This document shows, piece by piece, positions 42,781 to 51,642 of a stretch of 64,000 nt of DNA. How positions within the stretch are numbered: the first letter of the stretch is position 1; each line of letters opens with the position of its first letter. The position numbers and the translations under genes were made by a program. This DNA comes from a virus. The notes under the pieces are model-generated. The model made no database searches. It was not told the origin of the DNA and saw only the letters and a list, made by a program, of their open reading frames with translations. The stretch covers positions 19,164-83,163 of IMG/VR virus record IMGVR_UViG_3300042731_005935; one strand, 5' to 3'.

Positions 42781-43783
42781 ATATTTTCTCCATCTTTTTC
42801 GGTGTGTCTTCACAACCAAAAAGACTATTCATCGGAAGCGCCAATATCTCTTTTAGGTTTCCGAATATTTTTGTGCCAAATCGTTCCGCATCTCTACCAC
42901 AAGGATAATTTTTACCTTTAATATTTATATCTGCAATATTTATTATAAAATAACCACCAGATTTTAACAGTTTGTAGCAGTTCTTTATGGTCTTGCGAAG
43001 GAAGAAGATTCTCCACATGTCGTAGGTTGGGTATTTTTTAAAAGATTGCTCATTGTCTTCCGAGTAAAGTTCTTTGCAGAAGTAGGGAGGAGAAGAAAAA
43101 GCAAGATCGATAGTGCTATGGAGTTCGTTTGGACAAAATGCTTCAGCAATAGTTTTGTGTATAACCGCTTTATTCTTTGCATGGAGAAATCCTATCATAT
43201 TATTGAGGCCATCAACGGCCGGGGTTGAAGGGTCAACTCCAATATATTTCGAAGTCCTGGCATACTTGCTTGCAAGAAATCCAGAAAGTCTCCCGCCGAA
43301 CCCAGCGCAAAAATCATAGGCGACCGAACCGTTTCGGAGATACCGTTCATATATTGCTTTTGCTGCGGCTGGCCTAAAGTTTGTTGCAAATTGATGCCAT
43401 TCTATTCGTGACAAGTACGAGCGGACCGATGTGTTGGTTATCTTTCCACTGTACTGGTATGCCATTCTTATTGATTTTCGGAGAAGTCTTCTTTTACTGA
43501 ATGCATCAACTGGACTTCCCATCGAGCCGAATACCTTCACGGTGTATTGGTGTGGCATAAAGTGTTTGCAGAATTCAATGCCAGCAAGGCCGGTTCCAAC
43601 TGAGTAGAAAAGTCTGCCTTTATAGTCATAGCGTTTTGTGATGACTGGCTTTGATTCCAGGAGTTTTTTAAAGTCTACCAACAATTCGTGAGGAGTCAAA
43701 GAAACAAAAGGGAAGCCGACGCACTTATAATAATTGTATGCTTCCTTTAATATCCAGTGGTCAACGTTTTTTACTTCAATCAT
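42761..43783 (-). CDS. DNA methyltransferase (SPPY type)
   Basis: A 340-residue SAM methyltransferase. Motif I: DFCAGFGGRLSGFLAS (~152-167); GVDPSTPAV; catalytic LAFSSPPYFCKELY (~228-241), the [S/N/D]PPY motif of N4-cytosine/N6-adenine methyltransferases; and KSGGYFIINI. It may methylate phage DNA for protection from restriction. Target sequence cannot be read. It overlaps the GNAT gene by 20 bases. Confidence 0.75.
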   Translation of the reverse strand: MIEVKNVDHWILKEAYNYYKCVGFPFVSLTPHELLVDFKKLLESKPVITKRYDYKGRLFYSVGTGLAGIEFCKHFMPHQYTVKVFGSMGSPVDAFSKRRLLRKSIRMAYQYSGKITNTSVRSYLSRIEWHQFATNFRPAAAKAIYERYLRNGSVAYDFCAGFGGRLSGFLASKYARTSKYIGVDPSTPAVDGLNNMIGFLHAKNKAVIHKTIAEAFCPNELHSTIDLAFSSPPYFCKELYSEDNEQSFKKYPTYDMWRIFFLRKTIKNCYKLLKSGGYFIINIADINIKGKNYPCGRDAERFGTKIFGNLKEILALPMNSLFGCEDTPKKMEKIYVFQKV

Positions 43784-43977
43784 GATAGAATATCCTTATA
43801 TTTTTGCAATAGTACTTTCCGCCTATGTCCATTTTTAAATTTTATTTTAATTCCACAATTCGGACAATATTTATAACTGGATAAAATTTTGTCACATGTA
43901 CATTTAGGACAATTAAACCACTCGGTATATAATTCGTCATATCCAGTACTATCATCAATATCTATTTTTATTATCAT
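43780..43977 (-). CDS. Small zinc-ribbon protein
   Basis: A 65-residue protein with CPKCTC (~23-28) and CPNCGIKI (~38-45), a compact zinc ribbon with a basic tail. Start overlaps the upstream stop by 4 bases. Function unknown. Confidence 0.6.
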   Translation of the reverse strand: MIIKIDIDDSTGYDELYTEWFNCPKCTCDKILSSYKYCPNCGIKIKFKNGHRRKVLLQKYKDILS

Positions 43978-44357
43978 TTCGGCTTCTCCATTCCAAATAA
44001 TGATTCTGGTTTTATGTTCATCCTGCGATACAATTCAATGGTTTGGCGTCCATGTTTGCTATTACAATTGAATGCACGGCAAATCTTCTGGAGTAAAATT
44101 GGTTCTTGTTTCGGTTTTTTCTTTGGGTACCGAACCCATGGAGCATTTTTAGTGCCGACAAATTTCCGATAAATCAGAAGCAAAAGTTTGTTTGGGATTC
44201 GACCAACGAATTGATTGCATATAATGGAGATAACAAAATCATCCGTTAATGACATTAGACGGTTGGCCATAAAAGGAGAGGTTAAATCCATATCGTCGTC
44301 GGATTCAAATATCTCCTTAAATTCAGCGAATATCGGATTACCCTTTTTGTTTATCAT
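43974..44357 (-). CDS. gp62-like clamp loader small subunit
   Basis: A 127-residue protein matching the phage clamp-loader A family pattern: SPFMANRLMSLTDDFVISII (cf. 'PF..NR.LS...D.v'), a mid helix LLLIYRKFVGTKNAPWVRYP, then QKICRAFNCNSKHGRQTIEL near the C-terminus. It would form the clamp loader with the gp44-like ATPase, from which it is separated only by a homing endonuclease gene. Confidence 0.65.
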   Translation of the reverse strand: MINKKGNPIFAEFKEIFESDDDMDLTSPFMANRLMSLTDDFVISIICNQFVGRIPNKLLLLIYRKFVGTKNAPWVRYPKKKPKQEPILLQKICRAFNCNSKHGRQTIELYRRMNIKPESLFGMEKPK

Positions 44358-44358
44358 A

Positions 44359-44847
44359 TTAGTTATTCCATCTTTTATTATTAATTATTAACCCAACATG
44401 ACCGGTTGAAACCATAAATACTTTCCCTAACTCCTTTTGTGTATACTTACCAGTCTTATATAAATTCCTTATCCATTTTACTTTCTTTTTGGTTAGTTTG
44501 GATTGGGAATTATTCTCACCATAACTATTCCTTAAACCAATTTTAAAAGCGTGAATTTTATTATTTGAAGATGTTACCCACTCCAAGTTTCCTATCCAAT
44601 TAAACGACTTATCTCCATCTTTATGATTACATTCATGAATTGGAGATGGTTTTGTCGGACCGAAGTATTCCAGGACGAGTCTATGAATATAAAATGTTTT
44701 CTTTTTACCAAATTTTGATAATGTTATTATTTTATAATTCCATTTATTTTTGCTTTGTTTTAGAATTATTTTGTTTCTGATAGACCTAATCCTACCAAAA
44801 TTCGATACTTTGTAATGCCAACCCGATATTTTCTTCCATTGTTCCAT
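44359..44847 (-). CDS. HNH homing endonuclease (NUMOD4-type)
   Basis: A 162-residue protein: NUMOD4-like WKKISGWHYKVSNFGRIRS, then YIHRLVLEYF, HECNHKDGDKSFNWIGNLEW (~92-111, the H-N-N HNH core) and a C-terminal helix-turn-helix (YTQKELGKVFMVSTGHV). It is a free-standing mobile gene sitting precisely between clamp-loader subunits. It probably cuts related phage DNA lacking it to spread by recombination. Confidence 0.85.
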   Translation of the reverse strand: MEQWKKISGWHYKVSNFGRIRSIRNKIILKQSKNKWNYKIITLSKFGKKKTFYIHRLVLEYFGPTKPSPIHECNHKDGDKSFNWIGNLEWVTSSNNKIHAFKIGLRNSYGENNSQSKLTKKKVKWIRNLYKTGKYTQKELGKVFMVSTGHVGLIINNKRWNN

Positions 44848-44850
44848 ATT

Positions 44851-45777
44851 TTAAAAAGTAATATTTTTAATGTCCATATTTTGCATAATTTCAATTATAC
44901 ATGCTGTTGCATTGATTTCTCTATCAATAACCGAATTATCTTTTAGCATATACTCCGCAACGGTGATTGCTGATGCCGCTGCCGCTTGATTATCTTTCAA
45001 TGCTGGAATAAATTCATCAATCAAATACTTCCATAGCCACCTGAATGAAACCGTACCAGCCCATTTTTCTCTTATTGCTCCAATCTTGCCAAGTTCAAGT
45101 AAAGACTTCAGCAAACCCAGATCAATATCACCTTCAAGCAAGTGGTCGAGGTTCATTTTACCACCGATAGAGCATGACTGGAGATTGTTCAATACGGTTC
45201 TGATATCAGGAAAGAACTTATCAACGATGGTTTGGACATCCTCCTTTGAATGCTTTACTCCTTCAGATTTCAAAATCTTGGCGCAGTACCGGACGATTTT
45301 CTTTTTCGGAATTTGTTCAAACTGGAAATGTTGACACCTGGAATATATTGCTTCATCGATTGCGCCGAAGTCGTTTGCTGTAAAGATAAAGCGGCAGTTT
45401 TTGACGTACCGTTCGATGGTATTCTTTAGACCACGCTGGGCGTCACGGGTTAAACCGTCCGCTTCATCGAAGAAAACAATATTTGTCTTGTCTTTCTTCC
45501 GGCGCATTGAACCAGCGAAATGTCTTACTTTCCCTTTAATGACACCGACACCACGATCCTCGCTTGAACCATTCAATTCCAATTTAGAACTTGCACAATG
45601 ATCAATCAAAATCATAGCAAGAGTTGTCTTCCCGCTACCTGGTGGCCCAGTAAAGAGTAAATGTGGAATCTGTTCTTCCTCAATATATTCTTCCATTTTT
45701 GCTCGGCATCGATCATCGAGAGAAAGAGCCGACAAATCCTTCTGCCGATACTTTTCGTACCAAATCAGTTCTTTCAT
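44851..45777 (-). CDS. gp44/RFC-like clamp loader ATPase
   Basis: A 308-residue AAA+ protein: EKYRQKDLSALSLDDRCRAK, Walker A GPPGSGKTTLA (~44-54), Walker B NIVFFDEADGLTRDAQ (~101-116), RFIFTANDFGAIDEAIYSRC with the arginine finger. It matches T4 gp44 and RFC small subunits, which open the sliding clamp on primed DNA. Preceded by GGAATAAG. Confidence 0.85.
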   Translation of the reverse strand: MKELIWYEKYRQKDLSALSLDDRCRAKMEEYIEEEQIPHLLFTGPPGSGKTTLAMILIDHCASSKLELNGSSEDRGVGVIKGKVRHFAGSMRRKKDKTNIVFFDEADGLTRDAQRGLKNTIERYVKNCRFIFTANDFGAIDEAIYSRCQHFQFEQIPKKKIVRYCAKILKSEGVKHSKEDVQTIVDKFFPDIRTVLNNLQSCSIGGKMNLDHLLEGDIDLGLLKSLLELGKIGAIREKWAGTVSFRWLWKYLIDEFIPALKDNQAAAASAITVAEYMLKDNSVIDREINATACIIEIMQNMDIKNITF

Positions 45778-46037
45778 TTCTTATTCCTTTCTAACGGAAA
45801 TGCATTTGGATAATTGATCATTCTTGGAGGACCATCAACGAAAGGAACCGTTTTATCTCCAGATTCATATCTATTGTATAAAACAGCATGAACACCAAAC
45901 ATTAATGCTTCCTGCTTTTCTTTTGATATGTCGTGGCAGTTATCTGTAATTTCAACAACTATATCTAAAAGTTGCTTACCGTTCAGTTTATGAATTTGCA
46001 AAACTGCTTCGGCAATTATTTTGATGTTTTTGATCAT
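45774..46037 (-). CDS. Unknown small protein
   Basis: An 87-residue protein between clamp and clamp loader (MIKNIKIIAEAVLQIH... C-terminal RMINYPNAFPLERNKK). ATG overlaps the clamp gene stop (TAATG). No family recognised; context suggests a replisome link. Confidence 0.5.
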   Translation of the reverse strand: MIKNIKIIAEAVLQIHKLNGKQLLDIVVEITDNCHDISKEKQEALMFGVHAVLYNRYESGDKTVPFVDGPPRMINYPNAFPLERNKK

Positions 46038-46834
46038 TACTCTTCCTCCTCGGTCTCTCCTTCAGCGGACGGGAGTAATGCCCAAATGGTTTCCGAGTCA
46101 GTAATAAGTACCGGCTTAGAATCACCAATCCATAGTTGCGGTGGGTTTTCTTCATCGATTTCGATAGTGGAAAGAACCTTGTCAAGAAAATCTCCATTGA
46201 CCTTAAGGATGATATTCTCTCCATTGCCGTCAACGTCTTCGACCTCACCATCAATAGTAATGGAAAATTGATGCTCAATATCAGAGCCGATGGTTATAGT
46301 GATTTCCGACCCGTCGTATGCAACCTCGGTTGTTTTTGACTTCGAAAGCCCAACATAGGAATGGAAGTCCTGTATGACTTCACGGGTCAAAACAACTTTG
46401 TATTCCTGCATACCGCGGAACAATTCCGCTGTGTCTTCTTCTGGGTCATCTTTATCCAGGACGGTAGCAATCATTGACGGATCGGATAGAAGATACTTCA
46501 TCTGGCGCCGCTTGTCTTTGCGTATAAAGATCAATTTGTTTTCGCTCAATGAAGTATTGATCACCGGCTCCTTGATTGTTCCAAAGAACTTAATCAACGA
46601 ATCGATGCCACCGAGACCGAGTTCAAGCTCGTTGCTTTTCTGCTTTGAGATGGTAGCAGAAGTCACAACTACCAGATTGTTTGACAAGTCAACCGCTTCA
46701 ATATAACATTTCTTACCATTGACCACTGCCACAGCGTCTTCAATGATGCCGCCCAAGTGAACACGCTTCAATAGTGCAATGAAGTTTTTTGTGCGAATGG
46801 TTAGCTTGCCGGCACTCTTATTCCGACGTTTCAT
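46037..46834 (-). CDS. Sliding clamp (gp45/PCNA-like)
   Basis: A 265-residue protein with two PCNA-like domains: FIALLKRVHLGG...VAVVNG in the first, a central DKDD linker, and a C-terminal PVLITDSETIWALLPSAEGE that matches the end strand of PCNA/gp45 clamps. It lies directly upstream of the clamp loader genes. It should ring DNA and tether the polymerase. ATG 46834 follows GGAAAAG. Confidence 0.7.
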   Translation of the reverse strand: MKRRNKSAGKLTIRTKNFIALLKRVHLGGIIEDAVAVVNGKKCYIEAVDLSNNLVVVTSATISKQKSNELELGLGGIDSLIKFFGTIKEPVINTSLSENKLIFIRKDKRRQMKYLLSDPSMIATVLDKDDPEEDTAELFRGMQEYKVVLTREVIQDFHSYVGLSKSKTTEVAYDGSEITITIGSDIEHQFSITIDGEVEDVDGNGENIILKVNGDFLDKVLSTIEIDEENPPQLWIGDSKPVLITDSETIWALLPSAEGETEEEE

Positions 46835-46847
46835 GATACTTTTCCTT

Positions 46848-46955
46848 TCAATTATAAAGATTGAATTTGTAATAATATGCAATCATGACTTCCTTTGCCA
46901 TATCATATGCTCCGATCAACATGCAATTGTACCAGATACGGAAATGGATAGACAT
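46848..46955 (-). CDS. Tiny ORF before the clamp gene (weak)
   Basis: A 35-residue frame MSIHFRIWYNCMLIGAYDMA... open between the terminator and the clamp gene. No good ribosome site is seen. A promoter-like TTGTCC/TATGAC pair (17-base spacer) overlaps its start, so the region may instead be a leader. Low support. Confidence 0.3.
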   Translation of the reverse strand: MSIHFRIWYNCMLIGAYDMAKEVMIAYYYKFNLYN

Positions 46956-47031
46956 GTCATAAGCAAGGATATTTCGCCGGACAATTATTTGAAGTACTTT
47001 TGGCGATATGTTTTTTCATATATTCCACGAT

Positions 47032-47064
47032 AAAAAAGGGCGTGGGATAAACACCCACGCCCTT
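47032..47064 (-). terminator. Intrinsic terminator
   Basis: On the minus strand: GGGCGTGGG stem, TGTTTAT loop, CCCACGCCC, then TTTTTT. A textbook rho-independent terminator downstream of the repeat protein gene, separating it from the clamp operon. Confidence 0.85.
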
Positions 47065-47109
47065 CGGTTTTGAGGATTTAATTTGTTCTTACTTCAGGGC
47101 GCTGCCGAT

Positions 47110-48249
47110 CTAATCGTCGTCGGACGCGATGGAGACTTTTCCATCAGACAGATCACCGGAGTTTTTATACAGGATATTGATGGCACAAGATTTGGCAATA
47201 GATTTGGCGATGGTGCGAACGGCCATGTTGATGCATTTGTCGGCGTCTTTTTTCTTCTCTTTGCCGATCAGTTTGGCAATATCCATGATGGACATTTCAC
47301 TTTTCTGGAGTTTTTCATAGATCTTGGCCGGTAGTGAGTCTTTCCGCATTCCTTTCGGAAGTTTCCCACTTTTGTCTTTATCGGCCGCCTTGCCCTTGCC
47401 TTTACCACCTTTATTGGCTTTATTGGATTTGGTGGATTCGGCCTTCTCTTCCATGGCGTCCAGGATTTCCTCGATGGCATCTTCGGACTCATCCTCCCAA
47501 TCTTTTTTCTTGGGGAGGTCTACTTCAAGACCATTTTCTTTCACGAAGGCCTTGACCTCTTTATACTCCATGTCGCCGAGTTCTTCTTCCAGGGTGTCGC
47601 GGTCGAATTTGCCACCGGCATCGCCGGCATCACCCGATTTGGCCTTCTCTTCCATGGCGTCCAGGATTTCTTCGATGATGTCTTCGGATTCATCTTCCCA
47701 GGCCTTTTTCTTGGGCATATCGATGTCAAGGCCGTTGTCTTTGATATAGGCCTTAACCTCTTTATACTCCATGTCGGTCAGCGTTTCTTCCAGTTCATCC
47801 CGGTCGAAATCGCCGGCGGCGCTCTTGGCATCTTTCGTACCACCCTTGGCATTGCCGCTCTTGGATGACAGTTTCATGATTTCATCGATAACTTTGGAGA
47901 GATTTTTCTTGGTCACTTTGGTCTTGATTTCAAGATCATTTTCTTTGATGTAGGCTCTGACCTCCTTGATTTCCATGTCTTCCAGCTCATCACGGAGGTC
48001 ATCGCCGCCGGCTTCGCCTTTAGATTCGCCGTCGAATTGATCCATGACGCGGACATAAAATTTGATAATCTTTTTGTCCACTTCATCAGTCTTGCCATCG
48101 TCATCAATTTCTTCCATGGCGTTCATGAAATCCTCGGCGAGTTCTTCCGAATCATCGGTATCGGTATCGACCGACTCGTCGGTCAGTTCCAACTTGTTCA
48201 ACGCCTTTGCATTTTTCTTTAATTCTTCCAATGTGACTTTTTTTGCCAT
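47110..48249 (-). CDS. Acidic protein with three SAP/HeH-like repeats
   Basis: A 379-residue protein with three ~55-residue repeats (centred ~95, ~165, ~235): 'DMEYKEVKAYIKDNGLDID' then an acidic helix ending 'EEILDAMEE', as in HeH/SAP-type helical modules. The C-terminal domain (MSIMDIAKLIGKEKK...) looks helix-turn-helix-like. The same module recurs in the acidic tail of the SSB (34384-35559). It may bind DNA or proteins at the replisome. Monocistronic: a promoter lies upstream and a terminator downstream. Confidence 0.6.
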   Translation of the reverse strand: MAKKVTLEELKKNAKALNKLELTDESVDTDTDDSEELAEDFMNAMEEIDDDGKTDEVDKKIIKFYVRVMDQFDGESKGEAGGDDLRDELEDMEIKEVRAYIKENDLEIKTKVTKKNLSKVIDEIMKLSSKSGNAKGGTKDAKSAAGDFDRDELEETLTDMEYKEVKAYIKDNGLDIDMPKKKAWEDESEDIIEEILDAMEEKAKSGDAGDAGGKFDRDTLEEELGDMEYKEVKAFVKENGLEVDLPKKKDWEDESEDAIEEILDAMEEKAESTKSNKANKGGKGKGKAADKDKSGKLPKGMRKDSLPAKIYEKLQKSEMSIMDIAKLIGKEKKKDADKCINMAVRTIAKSIAKSCAINILYKNSGDLSDGKVSIASDDD

Positions 48250-48359
48250 TGTTTTTTCTCCTTTAGTATTTAGTTACGTGTAAATGAATTCAACTTCAAA
48301 TATTAATGAAAAGTATCTCACCTCCTCTCCCACTTCTCACTTCCAAAAATTCATGAATT

Positions 48360-48524
48360 TGGTAGGGTAGATGGGATTCGAACCCACAAAAACATAATTT
48401 CCGCACCCTTTACTCCAGCAGAGGTGGAAAAATAACCACATAACTGGCCGCGCTGGTAGCAGTAATTATGTCGCGTTTTACCGCTGACACAAAAGCCGCC
48501 TTTACCATTTTTGGCAACTACCCC
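48360..48524 (-). tRNA. tRNA-like element, 165 bases, with expanded or degenerate middle
   Basis: The 3' part is a convincing tRNA half: T arm GTGGG-TTCGAAT-CCCAT, acceptor CTACCCT, then A and CCA. The 5' end GGGGTAG pairs with that acceptor over 7 bp. D-arm-like segments (AATGGTAAAGGC; CAGCGGTAAAACGC) and an ACATA/TATGT pair suited to an anticodon stem are present, but ~90 extra bases lie between. It could be a tRNA with insertions, a pseudogene or a fused pair. Anticodon not assignable. Confidence 0.5.
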
Positions 48525-48571
48525 ACAATTTCCGTGATTTCAAAGAACAATGAACTTTCACTTACAAATAT

Positions 48572-48600
48572 ATTATAACATGGTTTATAATTTCATGGAA
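48572..48600 (-). promoter_or_regulatory. Extended -10 promoter candidate
   Basis: On the minus strand TGTTATAAT (TGn plus perfect TATAAT, plus-strand 48572-48577) with a weak TTCCAT -35-like hexamer 17 bases upstream. It would drive the tRNA-like element and the repeat-protein gene. Confidence 0.45.
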
Positions 48601-48602
48601 TC

Positions 48603-50255
48603 CTAATCATCGGTCCTTTTGGTTTTACAAACTTGGTAATCCTTGGATTTATCCCACCACCATTCTGAGTCAAGAATGACATTACCGGTTTCCAGGCGTT
48701 GTGTCATCATAATTTCCGCTGAATGTAACCGTCCTTTGCGCCTAAAGAGCATCCCAAGACGTTCCAACCCGAGTTCGTATTCAAGTAATGTTTTATTTAA
48801 AGTTAAGCGCATATCAATATGAGCATCTTTAGTTTTACTTTCACTCGTATCCATAACATCCAAGGAACGTTTATTTCTTGCTGCTTTTACCCCTTGATCA
48901 GCCACGAAAATGGCACAATCCAATTCCTGAGATAAACCAGCGATTTTCTTCCAATTATAATCAATATTAAAACGATCCATTAAAACACCTTGAATTGGTG
49001 CCATAATATCTGGATAATCGATTGTTATACCATGAGGTTTAAAATTCTTTTTTCTTATATACCGATAAATGTATTCAATAACATCATCCAATGTAGCAGA
49101 AAATCTTGGAAAACATTTTATCCGATAATTTCCGATTCCGTACGGTTGTTTTGCCTTTATCCCGGAATATAATCGTCTTTCTGTCATTACTTTAATGCGT
49201 TTTGTTTTGAACCAGATTGCTGGAATAAACCTCTTCGTCCGTTTGGCATTTGATCTTGTTCTTTCTTCCCTGCATTTTGTACATACCTGCCAATGTTTGT
49301 TTTCATCATATGCCGCAATATCTTCCGGATAGAGAAGTAAAGCACTTTTATTTAATGGCTTTCTAAGTACTTCGCAAGTTCCATGTTGATTATTTTGACA
49401 ATCAAAAATTGGAAAGACAATTTTTCCAGCATGGTCTTCATCTATTGCAAATCCTGTTTCACGCTGCCAAAAACGTTCCTCTTTATCTTCTGTTGGCATT
49501 TCAAGATTGATATCAAGCCATTTTAATTTATTATAAATCACTCCAGTCCGTCCAATTTCCTGAGCAGTCCAAGTTTTACCTGATTTCTCGATTCCTGTTA
49601 TCGCATATAATTTTGATTTACATATCGGCCCCATAAACTCACCGACGGCGCCTGGCATTCTAAATAAAACATTTTGATCTTTTTCTTCGGAGTAATATTT
49701 CCGAACCGCTTGGATTGAGCCCGGTTTTGCTGTACCAAGATCTGGATCCTCTTCATCGTCAGATATCTGCGTAAATGAATCAACTACTTTTCCAATATCA
49801 TCAACTTCATTTCTCTCCAATTTCTTTGTCAATTGGTCAATAACTAACTCTGCCTCCATTCTTTTCTGGAAGCGTGGTATAACTTCCTTTTTTATAAATT
49901 CAGGATCAATTCCGTCTTCTTTGAATTTTGAAAATTCAGTAGCGAGTCTATCTAAATACTCTGCAATTATATCCGCTGTCTCCTTATTCATTGCCTGTTT
50001 ATTATAATTATAAACTTCTTGTATAGTTTGTTTTGGTGCGCGTTCATATTCTTTGAAATATCGTACCAACCATCGGAATACATGTTGAAAGTAAAGCCCA
50101 AAATGCTTCGTTTTTATCTGACCAGATTTATACTTCCGATAGATATATTGCATGATTTCACTATTCATAATCATGTGGCTGAGGATTAGCCATTCATCCT
50201 CTGGTTTTATTTCGATATGTTCAATCAGGTTAGAAAGTTTCTCTTTAGTAATCAT
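48603..50255 (-). CDS. DnaB/gp41-like replicative helicase with zinc insertion
   Basis: A 550-residue RecA-fold helicase. Helical N-terminal domain, a linker, then Walker A ITGIEKSGKTWTAQ (~219-232), Walker B GITIDYPDIMAP and a later VADQGVK motif, as in DnaB-type hexamers. Between Walker A and B is a ~100-residue insertion with Cys (FDCQNNQHGTC..., VCTKCREE), a likely zinc site not usual in DnaB. It should unwind the fork with the primase encoded downstream. Confidence 0.75.
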   Translation of the reverse strand: MITKEKLSNLIEHIEIKPEDEWLILSHMIMNSEIMQYIYRKYKSGQIKTKHFGLYFQHVFRWLVRYFKEYERAPKQTIQEVYNYNKQAMNKETADIIAEYLDRLATEFSKFKEDGIDPEFIKKEVIPRFQKRMEAELVIDQLTKKLERNEVDDIGKVVDSFTQISDDEEDPDLGTAKPGSIQAVRKYYSEEKDQNVLFRMPGAVGEFMGPICKSKLYAITGIEKSGKTWTAQEIGRTGVIYNKLKWLDINLEMPTEDKEERFWQRETGFAIDEDHAGKIVFPIFDCQNNQHGTCEVLRKPLNKSALLLYPEDIAAYDENKHWQVCTKCREERTRSNAKRTKRFIPAIWFKTKRIKVMTERRLYSGIKAKQPYGIGNYRIKCFPRFSATLDDVIEYIYRYIRKKNFKPHGITIDYPDIMAPIQGVLMDRFNIDYNWKKIAGLSQELDCAIFVADQGVKAARNKRSLDVMDTSESKTKDAHIDMRLTLNKTLLEYELGLERLGMLFRRKGRLHSAEIMMTQRLETGNVILDSEWWWDKSKDYQVCKTKRTDD

Positions 50256-50292
50256 AGTCGCCGTTACCTTTCAACTTCTTCAATACGTGGTT

Positions 50293-51516
50293 TTATATCA
50301 AATTTATTCGTTCGTGATGTTCAAACATACCCCATTTTTTAAGTGCATCTGGAATTGTATTCCGCCAGAAATAATCGGTAAGGAGATAATTTGTATTCTT
50401 TACATGAGTATTTTGATCGGAAAGAATAATGTCTTTCAAAATACTTATTAAATCTCTGGCAGATTTTATTCTTGATTGGTTTGCGTCACGGAAGATGAAA
50501 CATTTTTCAACAAACCTAACCAAGTTGTCGTGTTCATGTGACTTGATATCTGGAGACTTTTTGAAATCAAGCCAAATCTTCTCCATTTCTTTAGTGAGTT
50601 CTGGATGTGAATCCTTTTGACGTTTTACAAAATATTCCTCAATGTGGTCCTGCCCTTTCGCAAATTCCTTGAACCATGACTTTACCCCTATCCGCTGAAG
50701 TGCTTTTGATCTATTTATAGTTTCAGTATGATATTTGAAAAACTCATAAACTGTTATTTTCTTCATTGGATTATAGATGAAACGAGGATTGGAGAAATAA
50801 CTATTTCCAAGCCTAAAAATATCAACCAGTGAAGATCTATACCGGCGGTAATGTTTTTGTACGAATTCAAAACTTTTTTTATAGGATTGCGAAGATTTTC
50901 GGTGGGAAACAAACCAGTGGAGTTTCATAATTTCGGCAAGAATCTTTTCTGTGACTTGATCTAAGGAATTATGATTTTCCCTGACAAGTTTTCTTTTTTT
51001 CTTTTTTGTTAAATTGCCAACTGTTTTCTTTTCCGGTAATAGTTCATACAATGCTTTCCGTAATGGAGATTTTTTACGTCTACGGTAAACGAGTTTTCCA
51101 TTTGCTACTAAGGCATCCATCGAATTGTTTTCCAACATATTATGTGGTAACGACGACGGCCCCAAGGCCGGAGGAGTGTTATCTACTTTTTCCGAAAAAG
51201 CCTCTTGACTTGCTTTTTCGTCAAGTAGCATATGGACTATATCTGGAAGATATAGGACACCACGTACACACATACCCCTACGCGTGGAGGAATCCAAGTA
51301 AAATTTTACTTGCAAATATAGGTTTTCCGGAGATTCATCCATCAATCTTGATCCGGTTATCCTTGTTTTAAAAACCTTTTTCTTTTTTGGATCGAAAAGC
51401 CTTACTGATAATTTTATTTTTATATCTTTGAAACCCCGGAGAGTTTTAATTGTATTTATTAATTCTCCGTTCGTTTTAAATGTTCTTCCAATTTCGATAG
51501 TTGTTTTATAAATCAT
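50293..51516 (-). CDS. Large unknown protein in the replication cluster
   Basis: About 407 residues from ATG 51516 (MIYKTTIEIGRTFKTNG...); alternative starts at 51561 (ATG) or 51588 (GTG) are possible. The first ~120 residues are beta-rich, then basic helical regions (KKKKRKLVREN; SSQSYKKSFEFV). No catalytic motif recognised. It lies between primase and helicase genes, so a replication or helicase-loading role is a guess. Confidence 0.55.
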   Translation of the reverse strand: MIYKTTIEIGRTFKTNGELINTIKTLRGFKDIKIKLSVRLFDPKKKKVFKTRITGSRLMDESPENLYLQVKFYLDSSTRRGMCVRGVLYLPDIVHMLLDEKASQEAFSEKVDNTPPALGPSSLPHNMLENNSMDALVANGKLVYRRRKKSPLRKALYELLPEKKTVGNLTKKKKRKLVRENHNSLDQVTEKILAEIMKLHWFVSHRKSSQSYKKSFEFVQKHYRRYRSSLVDIFRLGNSYFSNPRFIYNPMKKITVYEFFKYHTETINRSKALQRIGVKSWFKEFAKGQDHIEEYFVKRQKDSHPELTKEMEKIWLDFKKSPDIKSHEHDNLVRFVEKCFIFRDANQSRIKSARDLISILKDIILSDQNTHVKNTNYLLTDYFWRNTIPDALKKWGMFEHHERINLI

Positions 51517-51642
51517 ACTATCACCATGTTTAAATTGTTTAATCCTGCTTTGTGCCTTCATGTTGGTTGATCGATATATTAGAAACACAATACAATATAA
51601 GACTTGATAATAAAATTGATCACCACTGCGTTCTCCTCATTG

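Noticed and set aside
46853-46858. TATAAT just before the clamp gene ribosome site
   Set aside because: No -35 at acceptable spacing and the resulting leader would be only a few bases; not listed as a promoter.
47324-47749. Plus-strand Ser/Leu-rich frame
   Set aside because: Antisense of the acidic repeat protein; composition follows from its Glu/Asp codons.
48360-48524. tmRNA or group I intron-containing tRNA
   Set aside because: At 165 bases it is too short for tmRNA, and the ~90 extra bases are too few for a group I intron; kept only as tRNA-like.
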